From: Streptosporangium canum
GTDB taxonomy: Bacteria > Actinomycetota > Actinomycetes > Streptosporangiales > Streptosporangiaceae
Direction of reading: 5' to 3'
DNA: 64,000 nt
NCBI RefSeq assembly: GCF_900113865.1
Contig: NZ_FOQY01000001.1
Span: 318,877-382,876, forward strand
The notes beneath the pieces are model-generated. The model saw only the letters and a program-made list of their open reading frames with translations. It did no database searches and had not been told where the DNA came from. Shown piece after piece: positions 42,682 to 51,857 of this stretch. The translations under genes were made by a program, and so were the position numbers. The stretch's first letter is position 1. The number at the start of each line of letters is the position of its first letter.

Positions 42682-44073
42682 TCATCCGCCGGGGCCGAGC
42701 TCCTGCTCGCCGATCCGGTCGAGCAGCGCCTCCAGCGTCTTGTCGTCCGTGGCGGGGGCCATCACGGTGACCCGCAGGTGGCGGATGCCGCCGATCTCGG
42801 CCGAGGTGAGCTGGAAGGCGCCGTCCGCCATCAGCCGCTCGCGGATCTCCGCCTGGTCGGCGCCGCCGTACCGGAAGCAGACGATGTTGCTCTCCGGCTC
42901 GTAGGGGCACTCGAAGCCGGGCCGCTCCCGGGCCAGCTCCCAGAATCGGTGCGCCGTGGCGTACTGCCGCGCGACGTGGTCACCCAGTCCCCGCTCGCCC
43001 CGCCAGGCCAGGTTGAGGAAGACCTTCAGGCCCAGCTCGGCCTTGCTGCACTCCACGGTCCTGCCGATCAGGTCGAAGCCCTGGTCGCCGTAGAACAGGT
43101 AGCTCGCCTGCTGCCGGAAGGCCGCGTCCAGATCGCCCTCCCTCCTGGTCAGGACCGCCGCCGCCAGGCTGGAGGTACGCAGCATCTTGTGCGCGTCCCA
43201 GATCAGGGAGTCGGCGAGCTCGATCCCGTCGAGCAGGTGCCGGTGCTCCTCGGCGAGCAGCGCCGACGCCCCGTGCGCGCCGTCCACGTGGAACCAGACG
43301 CCGTTGGCGGCGCAGAAGTCCCCGATGCCGCGCAGGTCGTCGTAGAGCCCGGTCCCCGTCGAGCAGGCACTGGCCACCAGGGCCATCGGCCGCCGTCCCG
43401 CCCGCCGTACCCGGTCCAGGGCCTCGGGCAGGCGCGTGACGTCGATCCTGCCCAGCCCGTCCACGTCCAGCGGCATGACGGCCCGCTCCCCCAGCCCCAG
43501 GATCGCGGCGGCGCGGGTGAGCGAGTAGTGCGCCGAGGCGGGGGCGAGCAGGGCGAGGTCGGCGGGGACCCCGTCGGTCCACGCCTCCGGCGCGGCCGCC
43601 GCGCGCGCGGCCAGCAGCGCGGTGAGGTTGGCCAGCGAACCCCCGTGGGTGAGCACCCCTCCGCCGCTCTCCCCGAACCCCACCTTGCCCAGCATCCAGC
43701 GCAGGACCTCGAACTCGACCGTGGCGGCCGAGGCGCCCATCTCGTAGACCGCCATCGGGTTGTTGGTCGCGCCGTGGACGAAGTCGGCGAGCGCGGCGGG
43801 GAAGTCGGGGGCGGCGATCTGGTGGCCGAGGTAGGCGGGGTGGTGCAGCCGGGTCCCCTCGTCCAGGTAGGCCGCCAGGAACTCCGCGTAGCTGTCCGGC
43901 GTCATCCCGCCCTCGCGGATCCACCGCACGAGCCCGAGCCGTTCGGCCACCTCCCGCGGCGGCCGGCCGCGGATGACGGGCGGCAGTCCCCGCTGGCTCT
44001 CGTCCACGTAGGCGGCCAGCCCGTCGGCGGTCACCGCGGCGGCGCGGGCGAACTCTTCAACATTCCAGATCAC
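42682..44073 (-). CDS. PLP-dependent group II decarboxylase
   Basis: A 463-aa fold type I decarboxylase of the glutamate/aromatic amino acid/diaminobutyrate group. The cofactor Lys is K296 in IWDAHKMLRTS. VLTHGGSLANLTALLAARAAA binds the phosphate, and FHVDGAHGASALL holds the Asp and Ala contacts to PLP. HPAYLGHQIAAP near the start is the substrate-side motif. Substrate cannot be told from these motifs; diaminobutyrate decarboxylase-type is one option. ATG at 44073. A nearby semialdehyde-type dehydrogenase and a GMC oxidase could act on its amine product, but they form a separate operon. Confidence 0.87.
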   Translation of the reverse strand: MIWNVEEFARAAAVTADGLAAYVDESQRGLPPVIRGRPPREVAERLGLVRWIREGGMTPDSYAEFLAAYLDEGTRLHHPAYLGHQIAAPDFPAALADFVHGATNNPMAVYEMGASAATVEFEVLRWMLGKVGFGESGGGVLTHGGSLANLTALLAARAAAAPEAWTDGVPADLALLAPASAHYSLTRAAAILGLGERAVMPLDVDGLGRIDVTRLPEALDRVRRAGRRPMALVASACSTGTGLYDDLRGIGDFCAANGVWFHVDGAHGASALLAEEHRHLLDGIELADSLIWDAHKMLRTSSLAAAVLTRREGDLDAAFRQQASYLFYGDQGFDLIGRTVECSKAELGLKVFLNLAWRGERGLGDHVARQYATAHRFWELARERPGFECPYEPESNIVCFRYGGADQAEIRERLMADGAFQLTSAEIGGIRHLRVTVMAPATDDKTLEALLDRIGEQELGPGG

Positions 44074-44127
44074 ACCGGGATACTGGTCGAATCCACGACA
44101 TATCGCCAGTTACACCGACACCCCGCG

Positions 44128-45810
44128 CTACGTGATGTCGACGATGGGCAGGCGGAGGGCGGCGGCGGGGACGGCCGGATTCCTGGGGGCGACGGGCGGC
44201 AGCCGGACGTAGGGGGAGCCCGGGGCGGGCCGGGGGTCGGCCTCTCCCCTGTTGGGCCAGAGCGACATGGCGCGCTCGGCCTGGGCGGTGATGGTGAGGG
44301 AGGGGTTGACTCCGGGGTTGGCGGAGACCGCGGAGCCGTCGACGATGTGCAGGCCCTCGTGTCCGTGGACGCGGTGGTAGGCGTCGATTACCCCGGTGTC
44401 GCGGCCGGCGCCGATGGCGCAGCCGCCCAGGAAGTGCGCGGTGGCGGGGATGTCGAACAGGTCGAGCCAGGAGCCGCCGGCCATGCCGCCGACCTCCTCG
44501 GCGGCGTGCCGGACGAACTCGTGGCCGGCCGGGAGCCAGGTGGGGTTGGGGTCGCCGTGCCCCCGCCTGGAACGGAGCCCCCAGCCGAACAGCCCCCTCC
44601 GGGCCGACAGGGTGATCGAGTTGTCCTTGGCCTGCATGACGAGGGCGATGATCGCGCGCTCCGACCACCGGCGGTGGTTGAACAGCCTCGGCACGAGATG
44701 GGGCCTGCGCACGGCCTCGCCGAGGAACTTGAGCCAGCGGGGCGCGCCGCCGCCGTCGATCAGGAGGGAGCGGAGCATGCCCATCGCGTTGGAGCCGTCG
44801 CCGTAGCGGACGGGCTCGATGTGGGTGTGGGCGTCCGGATGGATGGAGGAGGTGATCGCCACGCCGTGGTTGAGCTTCTCTCCCTTGACGGACAACCGCT
44901 CGAAGCCGAGCAGCGCTTCGGAGTTCGTCCTGGTCAGGGTGCCGAGCCGGTCGGAGAGCCGGGGCAGGGCGCCGGTGGCCTTGAGGCGGTGCAGCAGGCG
45001 CTGCGTGCCGTACGTGCCGGCCGCGAAGATCACCTGCTCCGCGGTGAGGGTACGGCGGCGCCAGGGCGCCCCCGTCTTGCTCACCTCGACCCGGTAGCCG
45101 CCGCCCACCGGGCGGACCGAGGTGACCGTGGTCTCCGGATGGACCTTGGCCCCGGCCTTCTCGGCCAGGTAGAGGTAGTTCTTGACGAGCATGTTCTTGG
45201 CGCCGTGCCGGCAGCCGGTCATGCACTCGCCGCACTCGGTGCAGCCCCTGCGGCGCGGCCCGGCGCCGCCGAAGTAGGGGTCGTCGACCTCGACGCCCGG
45301 CTCGCCGAAGAAGACTCCGGCCGGGGCCAGGTGGAAGGTGTCGCCCACGCCCATCCGGTCGGCGACCTTCCGCATCACCTCGTCGGCGCGGGTGACGGTC
45401 GGGTTGACCACCACCCCCAGCATCCGCCGGGCCTGGTCGTAGTAGGGGCCGAGCTCGGCCTTCCAGTCGGTGATTCCCGACCACTGGGCGTCCTCGAAGA
45501 ACGGGTCGAGGGGCTCGTAGAGGGTGTTGGCGTAGACCAGCGAGCCGCCGCCGACCCCCGCGCCCGCCAGGACCATGACGCCGGTGCCCTTCTGACCGCG
45601 CAGCACGTGGATGCGCTGGATGCCCCTGAGGCCGAGTCCCGGCGCCCACAGGAAGTCACGGGCCCGCCAGGATGTTCTGGGCAGCGTGCCCTCGTCGAAG
45701 CGCCGCCCGGCCTCCAGCACGGCGACCCGGTAGCCCTTCTCCGTCAGCCGCAGCGCCGAGACGCTCCCGCCGAACCCCGAGCCGATCACCAGCACGTCGT
45801 AGTCGAACAT
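44128..45810 (-). CDS. GMC-family oxidoreductase (cholesterol oxidase-like)
   Basis: A 560-aa FAD enzyme. DVLVIGSGFGGSVSALRLTEKG is the dinucleotide-binding start and VLEAGRRF follows. LAGAGVGGGSLVYANT is the GMC flavin signature. CTECGECMTGCRHGAKNM is a Cys-rich segment found in one branch of cholesterol-oxidase-like proteins. SANPGVNPSLTITAQAERAM is the C-terminal FAD/active-site block. It lacks a signal peptide, so it is probably a cytosolic alcohol oxidase or dehydrogenase. The ATG at 45810 has GAAGGGAG 8 nt before it. Downstream in the same operon as the aldehyde dehydrogenase: alcohol to aldehyde to acid. Confidence 0.88.
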   Translation of the reverse strand: MFDYDVLVIGSGFGGSVSALRLTEKGYRVAVLEAGRRFDEGTLPRTSWRARDFLWAPGLGLRGIQRIHVLRGQKGTGVMVLAGAGVGGGSLVYANTLYEPLDPFFEDAQWSGITDWKAELGPYYDQARRMLGVVVNPTVTRADEVMRKVADRMGVGDTFHLAPAGVFFGEPGVEVDDPYFGGAGPRRRGCTECGECMTGCRHGAKNMLVKNYLYLAEKAGAKVHPETTVTSVRPVGGGYRVEVSKTGAPWRRRTLTAEQVIFAAGTYGTQRLLHRLKATGALPRLSDRLGTLTRTNSEALLGFERLSVKGEKLNHGVAITSSIHPDAHTHIEPVRYGDGSNAMGMLRSLLIDGGGAPRWLKFLGEAVRRPHLVPRLFNHRRWSERAIIALVMQAKDNSITLSARRGLFGWGLRSRRGHGDPNPTWLPAGHEFVRHAAEEVGGMAGGSWLDLFDIPATAHFLGGCAIGAGRDTGVIDAYHRVHGHEGLHIVDGSAVSANPGVNPSLTITAQAERAMSLWPNRGEADPRPAPGSPYVRLPPVAPRNPAVPAAALRLPIVDIT

Positions 45811-45925
45811 CAGCGGACTCCCTTCGGGCGGCGGCCGGACCGCGGCGGGCGCCGTCACGCCCGCGCCGCTCGCCGGCTCCCGCGGCGTCGTGACGGTCAC
45901 CCGTGGGGCGCGACCGCCGCGGACC

Positions 45926-47491
45926 TCACTTCAGGTGCAGTTTCTTCATGGTCTTGAGCAGGCCCGACAGGGTGTCGGCGTACTTGTCGTAGGTCATGCC
46001 GAGGATCGGCTCGAAGCCCATCCAGGAGGCCTGGCTGGAGATGGTCTGCACCTCGGTGTACTTCAGCAGGCCCTCGGCCCCGTGGCGGCGGCCCAGGCCG
46101 GAGGACTTCATGCCCCCCATGGGGGCGTCGTAGGAGGCGTAGGCCGAGCCGTACCCCTCGTTGATGTTGACGGTCCCGGCCTGGATCCGGGAGGCCAGCG
46201 CCCGGCCGCGGGACAGGTCGCGGGTCCAGACGGAGGCGTTGAGGCCGTAGACGGTGTCGTTGGCCCTCTCGACCGCCTCGTCCTCGTCGGCGAACCGGTA
46301 GACCGAGACGACCGGGCCGAAGGTCTCCTCGCGGCACAGGTCCATGCTCTCGTCCACCCCGGCCAGGATCGTGGGCTCGTAGAACAGCGGCCCGACGTCG
46401 GGGCGGGCCCTGCCGCCGGCGAGGACCTCGGCCCCCTTCGCGACGGCGTCGTCCACGTGGGCGCCGACCGCGTCGAGCTGGCGCCGCGAGGTGAGCGAGC
46501 CCATCTGCACGCTCCAGTCGAGCCCCGCGCCGAGCTTCATGTTGCGGGCCTGGCGGACGAACTTCTCCACGAACGCGTCGTACACGGCGTCGTGCACGTA
46601 GAGCCGCTCGATGGAGATGCACAGCTGCCCGGCGTTGGTGAAGCAGGCGCGCAGCGCGCCCTGCGCGGCCACGTCCAGGTCGGCGTCGTCGAGGACGACC
46701 ATCGGGTTCTTGCCGCCGAGCTCCAGCGAGCAGCCGATCAGCCGCCTGGCCGCCGCCTCGGCGATCTTCCGGCCGCCCCGGGTCGAGCCGGTGAACGCCA
46801 CGTAGTCGGCGTCGTCGATCAGCGCCTCGCCGATCTCGGCGGGGTCGCCGAGGACGACCTGCCAGATCTCGCGGGGCATTCCGAGGGAGACCAGCAGGTC
46901 GATCGTCCACAGCGTGGACAGCGCGGTCTGGGTGTCGGGCTTGTGGACCACGGCGTTGCCCGCCAGCAGGGCCGGGACGATGTCGGTGACGCCGAGCGAG
47001 AGCGGGTAGTTCCACGGGGAGATCAGCGCCACGGTGCCCTTGGGCCGGCGCACCTCGACCGTCTTCGTCGCGACGGGGAAGATGCCCGCGCGGCGCCGGG
47101 GCTCCAGGAGGCCGGGCGCCCGCCGTACGTAGTAGAGCGTGCAGCCCGCCACGTCGAGGACCTCCTCGAAGGCGTGCCTGCGGGCCTTACCGGTCTCCCA
47201 CTGGACCACGTCGAGGATCTCCTCGCGCCGGTCGAGGATGGCGTCGTGCAGGCGGAGGAAGGGCTTGATCCGCTCGCGCACGGGCAGCTCGGCCCACGCC
47301 TCGCGCGCCGCGCGGGCCCTGGCGTGCGCGGCGCGGACGTCCTCGGCGGTGGAGAGGGGCAGTTCGGCGAGGGGCTCGCCGGTGAACGGCGCGGTGATCG
47401 CCTGCGTCTTCCCGCTGGAGGTCACCTGCCGGACAATGCGTTCGATCATGGTCGGGTCGAGTGTCCGGGTAGCTCCGAGAGTGACAGCCAT
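45926..47491 (-). CDS. Succinate-semialdehyde-type aldehyde dehydrogenase
   Basis: A 521-aa NAD(P)-dependent aldehyde dehydrogenase. Nucleophile C291 is in FTNAGQLCISIERL, general base E257 in LELGGKNPM, and FTGSTRGGRKIAEAAA is the coenzyme loop. ISPWNYPLSL replaces the common PWNFP. This matches the actinobacterial succinic-semialdehyde dehydrogenase group by overall pattern; the true substrate may be another aldehyde made by the GMC enzyme encoded next. An N-terminal 30-residue extension is present. A near-palindrome that also occurs in front of glpD lies 35 bp upstream of the ATG. Confidence 0.88.
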   Translation of the reverse strand: MAVTLGATRTLDPTMIERIVRQVTSSGKTQAITAPFTGEPLAELPLSTAEDVRAAHARARAAREAWAELPVRERIKPFLRLHDAILDRREEILDVVQWETGKARRHAFEEVLDVAGCTLYYVRRAPGLLEPRRRAGIFPVATKTVEVRRPKGTVALISPWNYPLSLGVTDIVPALLAGNAVVHKPDTQTALSTLWTIDLLVSLGMPREIWQVVLGDPAEIGEALIDDADYVAFTGSTRGGRKIAEAAARRLIGCSLELGGKNPMVVLDDADLDVAAQGALRACFTNAGQLCISIERLYVHDAVYDAFVEKFVRQARNMKLGAGLDWSVQMGSLTSRRQLDAVGAHVDDAVAKGAEVLAGGRARPDVGPLFYEPTILAGVDESMDLCREETFGPVVSVYRFADEDEAVERANDTVYGLNASVWTRDLSRGRALASRIQAGTVNINEGYGSAYASYDAPMGGMKSSGLGRRHGAEGLLKYTEVQTISSQASWMGFEPILGMTYDKYADTLSGLLKTMKKLHLK

Positions 47492-47525
47492 GCGCGAAGA
47501 ATATTCTGGGGTGACCGCCCGTGGC

Positions 47526-47537
47526 TACCGGTCGGTA
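47526..47537. promoter_or_regulatory. Operator-like near-palindrome TACCGGTCGGTA
   Basis: It sits between the divergent aldehyde dehydrogenase and beta-propeller genes. Read on the minus strand with flanks it is GTTACCGACCGGTAG, almost the same as CTTACCGGTCGGTAG before glpD. Its size and symmetry suit a TetR-type dimer. No such regulator is encoded in the window. Confidence 0.45.
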
Positions 47538-47578
47538 ACGGGTTGAACCGGTCACGACGGTGATCCGTCGTAGGGAGC

Positions 47579-49735
47579 ATGAGGACATCGATTCGTACGG
47601 CCGGCGCCGTCACGCTCGCCGCCGCCCTGCTCGCCACGGCGTGCAGCCCGACAGAGACGGAGCCCGGCGCGAGCCGTACGACGCCGGTCGACCTGGGGAA
47701 CATCAAGCTGGTCTCCTACCGCGGCTGTGACGACATGCTGGCCGGGTTGCGGGCGGCGACGGCCAAGCAGGTCGGGCCGTGGGGGCTGGGCGGACCGCAG
47801 ATCATGTACATGGAGGCGCGCTCGGATGTCGCCACGGCCCGCGGCAAGAGCTCCGCGCCCGAGCACTCCACCACGAACGTGCATGAGGCCGGGGTCGACG
47901 AGCCGGACCTGGTGAAGACCGACGGCAACCGGGTGATCACCGTCAACCGCGGCGTGCTGCGGGTGGTCGACGCCGCGACCAGGAAGGTCACCGGCACGCT
48001 CAAACTGGTGGACCCCGAGCAGGCGTGGGCCCCGGCCGACCTGCTGGTCAGCGGGGACCGGGCGCTGGTGCTGTTCTCCGGCGGCGGGATCATCCCGTTC
48101 GGCGCGATGGCCAAGCGGCCGGCGAGCCCGGGGCCGCGTTACGTCCTCATCGACCTGTCCGGGGAGCCGAAGGTGATCGGCTCGCTCACGCCGAACGGCT
48201 CCCACGTGGACGCCAGGATGATCGGCTCGACGGTGCGGCTCGTGGTCCGCAGCCAGCCTGAGATCAACTTCCCGGACGCCGGCCCCGACGTCTCGGAGAA
48301 CGAGCGGACCCGCCTGAACGCGGACATCGTCAAGAAGGCACCGCTGGAGGCGTGGCTGCCGAAGTTCGAGACGACGGACGCCAAGGGCGTCACCTCGACC
48401 GGCTCGGTCAAGTGCGACCAGGTCAGCCACCCCGCGGAGTACACCGGCAGCTCGATGCTGACCGTGCACAGCTTCGACCTGTCCCAGGGGCTCGCGGAGA
48501 CCACCCCGATCAGCGTGGCGGCCGACGGCGACACGGTCTACGGCACCGGCTCCAGCCTGTACGTGACCAGCAACCCGCGCTGGTGGTGGCCCCGGCCGAT
48601 CGAGTCGCCGGTGATCGACGACGCGCCGGCCGCCACGGCCACCGCGCAGGCCCCGCAGGTCGAGCCGGCGCCGACGGAGCCGACGGTGACCGTCACACCG
48701 GCCCCGGCCCCGGTCCCGACGGGCACGCCGTCCGCTGACGCGTCGGTCACCGTCATGCCGGTCCCGGCGCCCACCGACACGCCGGCCCCCACGGACGCGC
48801 CGGTCACCGTCACGCCGGCACCGACCAGTGCCCCCCCGACTCCCGAGCCCGTGAAGACGCCGGTCGAGCCGCCGGAGGAGACCGAGGTCCACCGCTTCGA
48901 CATCGGCGCGGCGGGCGCGCCCCGCTACGTCGCCTCCGGGAAGGTCCCCGGCCGGCTGCTCAACCAGTACTCCCTGTCGGAGCACGAGGGGCACCTGCGG
49001 GTCGCCACCACCTCGACCTCCGGGCAGGACAGCTCCAGCGCCGTCTACGTGCTCAAGGCCGACACCCTGAACAAGGTCGGAGAGGTCGGCGGCCTGGGCG
49101 CCGGCGAGCGGATCTACTCGGTCCGGTTCATCGGCCCGGTCGGCTACGTGGTGACGTTCAAGCAGGTGGACCCGCTCTACACCCTCGACCTGCGCGACCC
49201 GGCGGCGCCGAGGAAGACCGGCGAGCTGAAGATCACCGGCTACTCCGCCTACCTGCACCCGGCGGGCGACGGACGGCTGATCGGGCTCGGCCAGGAGGCG
49301 AGTGAGAAGGGCCGCACGCTCGGCACCCAGGTCTCGCTGTTCGACGTCGGCGACCCGGCCAACCCGCGCCGCCTGTCGCAGATGTTCCAGAAGGACTCCG
49401 GCTCCGAGGCCGAGTGGGACCCGCACGCCTTCCTCTACTGGGCTAAGACGGGCACCGCGGTCCTGCCGCTGAACACCTGGAACGGCACCGAGCAGACCAA
49501 CGGCGCCGCCCTCGTCCTCAAGATCGACGAATCCGCCGTCACCAAGGTGGGCACCATCGTCCACGCCAGGCCCAAGCCCGCCGGCAACGCCCGCTTCGCC
49601 CCCTACGACCCGGGCATCCGCCGCTCGATCGTCATCGGCGACAGCCTCTGGACGGTCTCCGACCTGGGCCTCAAGGTCAACGCCCTGAACGACCTCGCCG
49701 ACCAGGCCTGGATCCCGTTCGACCAGACCTCCTAG
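47579..49735 (+). CDS. Secreted lipoprotein with beta-propeller domain
   Basis: A 718-aa protein. The signal peptide ends in LLATAC, a lipobox, so Cys22 is lipidated and the protein sits on the outer face of the membrane. The rest matches the secreted C-terminal beta-propeller family (DUF/COG4880-like): STTNVHEAGVDEPDLVKTDGNRV, GERIYSVRFIGPVGYVVTFKQVDPLYTLDL, then DGRLIGLGQEA. Between blades lies a Pro/Thr/Val-rich insertion of about 80 residues (roughly 360-440) with repeated TVTPAPAP-type units. Function unknown; similar proteins sense or inhibit at the cell surface. ATG at 47579 has GGGAG close before it. Confidence 0.85.
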   Translation: MRTSIRTAGAVTLAAALLATACSPTETEPGASRTTPVDLGNIKLVSYRGCDDMLAGLRAATAKQVGPWGLGGPQIMYMEARSDVATARGKSSAPEHSTTNVHEAGVDEPDLVKTDGNRVITVNRGVLRVVDAATRKVTGTLKLVDPEQAWAPADLLVSGDRALVLFSGGGIIPFGAMAKRPASPGPRYVLIDLSGEPKVIGSLTPNGSHVDARMIGSTVRLVVRSQPEINFPDAGPDVSENERTRLNADIVKKAPLEAWLPKFETTDAKGVTSTGSVKCDQVSHPAEYTGSSMLTVHSFDLSQGLAETTPISVAADGDTVYGTGSSLYVTSNPRWWWPRPIESPVIDDAPAATATAQAPQVEPAPTEPTVTVTPAPAPVPTGTPSADASVTVMPVPAPTDTPAPTDAPVTVTPAPTSAPPTPEPVKTPVEPPEETEVHRFDIGAAGAPRYVASGKVPGRLLNQYSLSEHEGHLRVATTSTSGQDSSSAVYVLKADTLNKVGEVGGLGAGERIYSVRFIGPVGYVVTFKQVDPLYTLDLRDPAAPRKTGELKITGYSAYLHPAGDGRLIGLGQEASEKGRTLGTQVSLFDVGDPANPRRLSQMFQKDSGSEAEWDPHAFLYWAKTGTAVLPLNTWNGTEQTNGAALVLKIDESAVTKVGTIVHARPKPAGNARFAPYDPGIRRSIVIGDSLWTVSDLGLKVNALNDLADQAWIPFDQTS

Positions 49736-49794
49736 TACGGCCCGGCCGGGCGGGCCGCCGGGTTCCGGCCCCTCCCCCGCCGAAGGGCTCCCGT

Positions 49795-49823
49795 ACGGCT
49801 CCCGCCTCCACGGCGGGAGCCGT
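49795..49823. terminator. Hairpin between convergent genes
   Basis: A perfect 12-bp stem (acggctcccgcc with ggcgggagccgt) and a 5-nt loop, tccac. It lies between the ends of the beta-propeller gene and glpD and may serve both. Confidence 0.65.
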
Positions 49824-49893
49824 GCTCCGCTTACCCGTCCCGGACGGGTGGGAGCCACACGCCGCCTGCTCCCGGTGCCGGTGGCAGCCGTGC

Positions 49894-51630
49894 TCAGGCG
49901 TTCTTGGGACTCGCGACGGGGACGACGTCGGGGGCGCCGAGGCGGATCGCGTCGGCCTCCTGGTCGGTGTCCTGCTCCTGGGAGAGCCGCTCGGCCTCGA
50001 CCCGCTTGGTGTAGTACTCCACCTCGCGCTTGACCTGCTCGTCGTCCCACTCCAGCGGACCGGCGAGCAGCCCGGCCGCCTCCTCGACCACGCCCAGCCC
50101 GCGGTGGAAGGTCTCGATCGAGATGTGCGTGCGCCGGGCCAGCACGTCGTTCAGGTGGCGGGCGCCCTCGTGGGTGGCCGCGTAGACGATCTCCGCCCGC
50201 AGGTAGTCGTCCGCCCCGGCCAGCGGGAGGGCCAGCGACGGGTCCGCCTCGATCAGCGCGAGCACCTCGTCGATCATGGACCCGTACCGCTGCAGCAGGT
50301 GCTCGATCCGCGCCACGTGCAGCCCGGACGACTGGGCCAGCCGCTGCCGGGAGTTCCACAGCGCCTGGTACCCCTCCGCCCCCGCCAGCGGGATCCGGTC
50401 CGTGCACGAGGGCGGGACCCGCTGGTCCAGCCCGTGCGCCACCGCGTCCACCGCGTCCTGCGCCATGACCCGGTAGGTGGTGTACTTCCCGCCGGCCACC
50501 ATGACCAGCCCCGGCACCGGGTGGGCCACCATGTGCTCGCGGGAGAGCTTGGACGTCTCCTCCGACTCCCCCGACAGCAACGGGCGCAGCCCGGCGTAGA
50601 CGCCCTCGACGTCGTCGCGGGTGAGCGGCACCGAGAGCACCTCGTTCACGTGCTCCAGCACGTAGTCGATGTCCGAGCGGGAGGCCGCCGGGTGGGCCCG
50701 GTCCAGGTCCCAGCGGGTGTCGGTGGTCCCGATGATCCAGTGACGGCCCCAGGGGATCACGAACAGCACCGACTTCTCGGTGCGCAGGATGATCCCGGTG
50801 AGGGAGTGGATCCGGTCGCGCGGCACGACCAGGTGGATGCCCTTGGAGGCGCGGACGTGCATCTGCCCCCGGCCGCCGACCAGTTCCTGGATGTCGTCGG
50901 TCCACACGCCGGTGGCGTTGACCACCTGGCGGGCCCGCACGTCCATCTCGGTCCCGGCCTCCAGGTCGCGCACCCGGACCCCGGTGACCCGCTCACCCTC
51001 TCGCAGGAAGCCCACCACCTGGGCCCGCGACGCCACGTGCGCCCCGTAGGAGGAGGCGGTCCGCAGCATGGTCATCACGTAGCGGGCGTCGTCCACCTGG
51101 GCGTCCCAGTACTGGACCGCGCCGGAGAACGCCGCCCGCCGCAACGAGGGCGCGATCCGCAGCGCCCTGCCGCGCGACAGGTGCCGGTGTCCGGGCACAC
51201 CCCGGGTGGAGCCGAAGGAGAAGCCCAGCGAGTCGTACATCACCAGGCCCGCCCCGACGTACGGCCTCTCCCACCCGACATGGGTGAGCGGGAGCAGGAA
51301 CGGCACGGGCCGCACGAGGTGCGGGGCGATCCGCTGCAGCAGCAGGGCCCGCTCCCGGAGCGCCTCCCTGACCAGGTCGAAGTTGAGCTGCTCCAGATAA
51401 CGCAGCCCGCCGTGGATCAGCTTGGACGATCTGGACGAGGTGCCCGAGGCGAAGTCGCGCGCCTCCAGCAGCCCGACGCTCAGCCCTCGGGTCGCCGCGT
51501 CCAGCGCGACCCCGGCGCCGACGACGCCGCCGCCGATCACCACCACGTCGAGTTCCTGAGCGCCCATCTGCGTCAGTGCGGCGGTCCGCTCGGCCGGACC
51601 GAGCCGTGCCGTGCCCATTCGCGCCGTCAT
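49894..51630 (-). CDS. glpD: Glycerol-3-phosphate dehydrogenase/oxidase
   Basis: A 578-aa FAD enzyme that oxidises sn-glycerol-3-phosphate to dihydroxyacetone phosphate at the membrane. DVVVIGGGVVGAGVALDAATRG is the FAD loop; SSRSSKLIHGGLRYLEQLNFDLVREAL is the GlpD signature; FVIPWGRHWIIGTTDTRWD and VAGGKYTTYRVMAQDAVD follow. The C-terminal helical cap is complete, with a 50-residue polar tail. The ATG at 51630 has AGGGGGA 6 nt before it. No glpF or glpK is next to it. The operator-like motif at 51699-51710 lies upstream. Confidence 0.94.
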   Translation of the reverse strand: MTARMGTARLGPAERTAALTQMGAQELDVVVIGGGVVGAGVALDAATRGLSVGLLEARDFASGTSSRSSKLIHGGLRYLEQLNFDLVREALRERALLLQRIAPHLVRPVPFLLPLTHVGWERPYVGAGLVMYDSLGFSFGSTRGVPGHRHLSRGRALRIAPSLRRAAFSGAVQYWDAQVDDARYVMTMLRTASSYGAHVASRAQVVGFLREGERVTGVRVRDLEAGTEMDVRARQVVNATGVWTDDIQELVGGRGQMHVRASKGIHLVVPRDRIHSLTGIILRTEKSVLFVIPWGRHWIIGTTDTRWDLDRAHPAASRSDIDYVLEHVNEVLSVPLTRDDVEGVYAGLRPLLSGESEETSKLSREHMVAHPVPGLVMVAGGKYTTYRVMAQDAVDAVAHGLDQRVPPSCTDRIPLAGAEGYQALWNSRQRLAQSSGLHVARIEHLLQRYGSMIDEVLALIEADPSLALPLAGADDYLRAEIVYAATHEGARHLNDVLARRTHISIETFHRGLGVVEEAAGLLAGPLEWDDEQVKREVEYYTKRVEAERLSQEQDTDQEADAIRLGAPDVVPVASPKNA

Positions 51631-51698
51631 GCTGCATCCCCCTGGGGTACGGGTTGTCACCTTGCGTCGGGTATCTACCCATCCACCCTAGGCATCAC

Positions 51699-51710
51699 TA
51701 CCGACCGGTA
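51699..51710. promoter_or_regulatory. Second copy of the TACCGGTCGGTA-type motif
   Basis: taccgaccggta on the plus strand (CTTACCGGTCGGTAG on the minus strand) lies 69 bp before the glpD start, between glpD and the divergent sigma-factor operon. It is the inverted equivalent of the site at 47526-47537. Confidence 0.45.
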
Positions 51711-51857
51711 AGAACGGCGGACGAGATTCACGCCACACCCCCGTGGACAGCGGAAGACCCTCCGGGAAACGCTGGTCCCCGACGGGGAAAGGCCTTCCGG
51801 TGAACCCCGGGACGGGTCCGGCGCTACACACCGGTCATGGATGGGGGAGCCGAGGGG

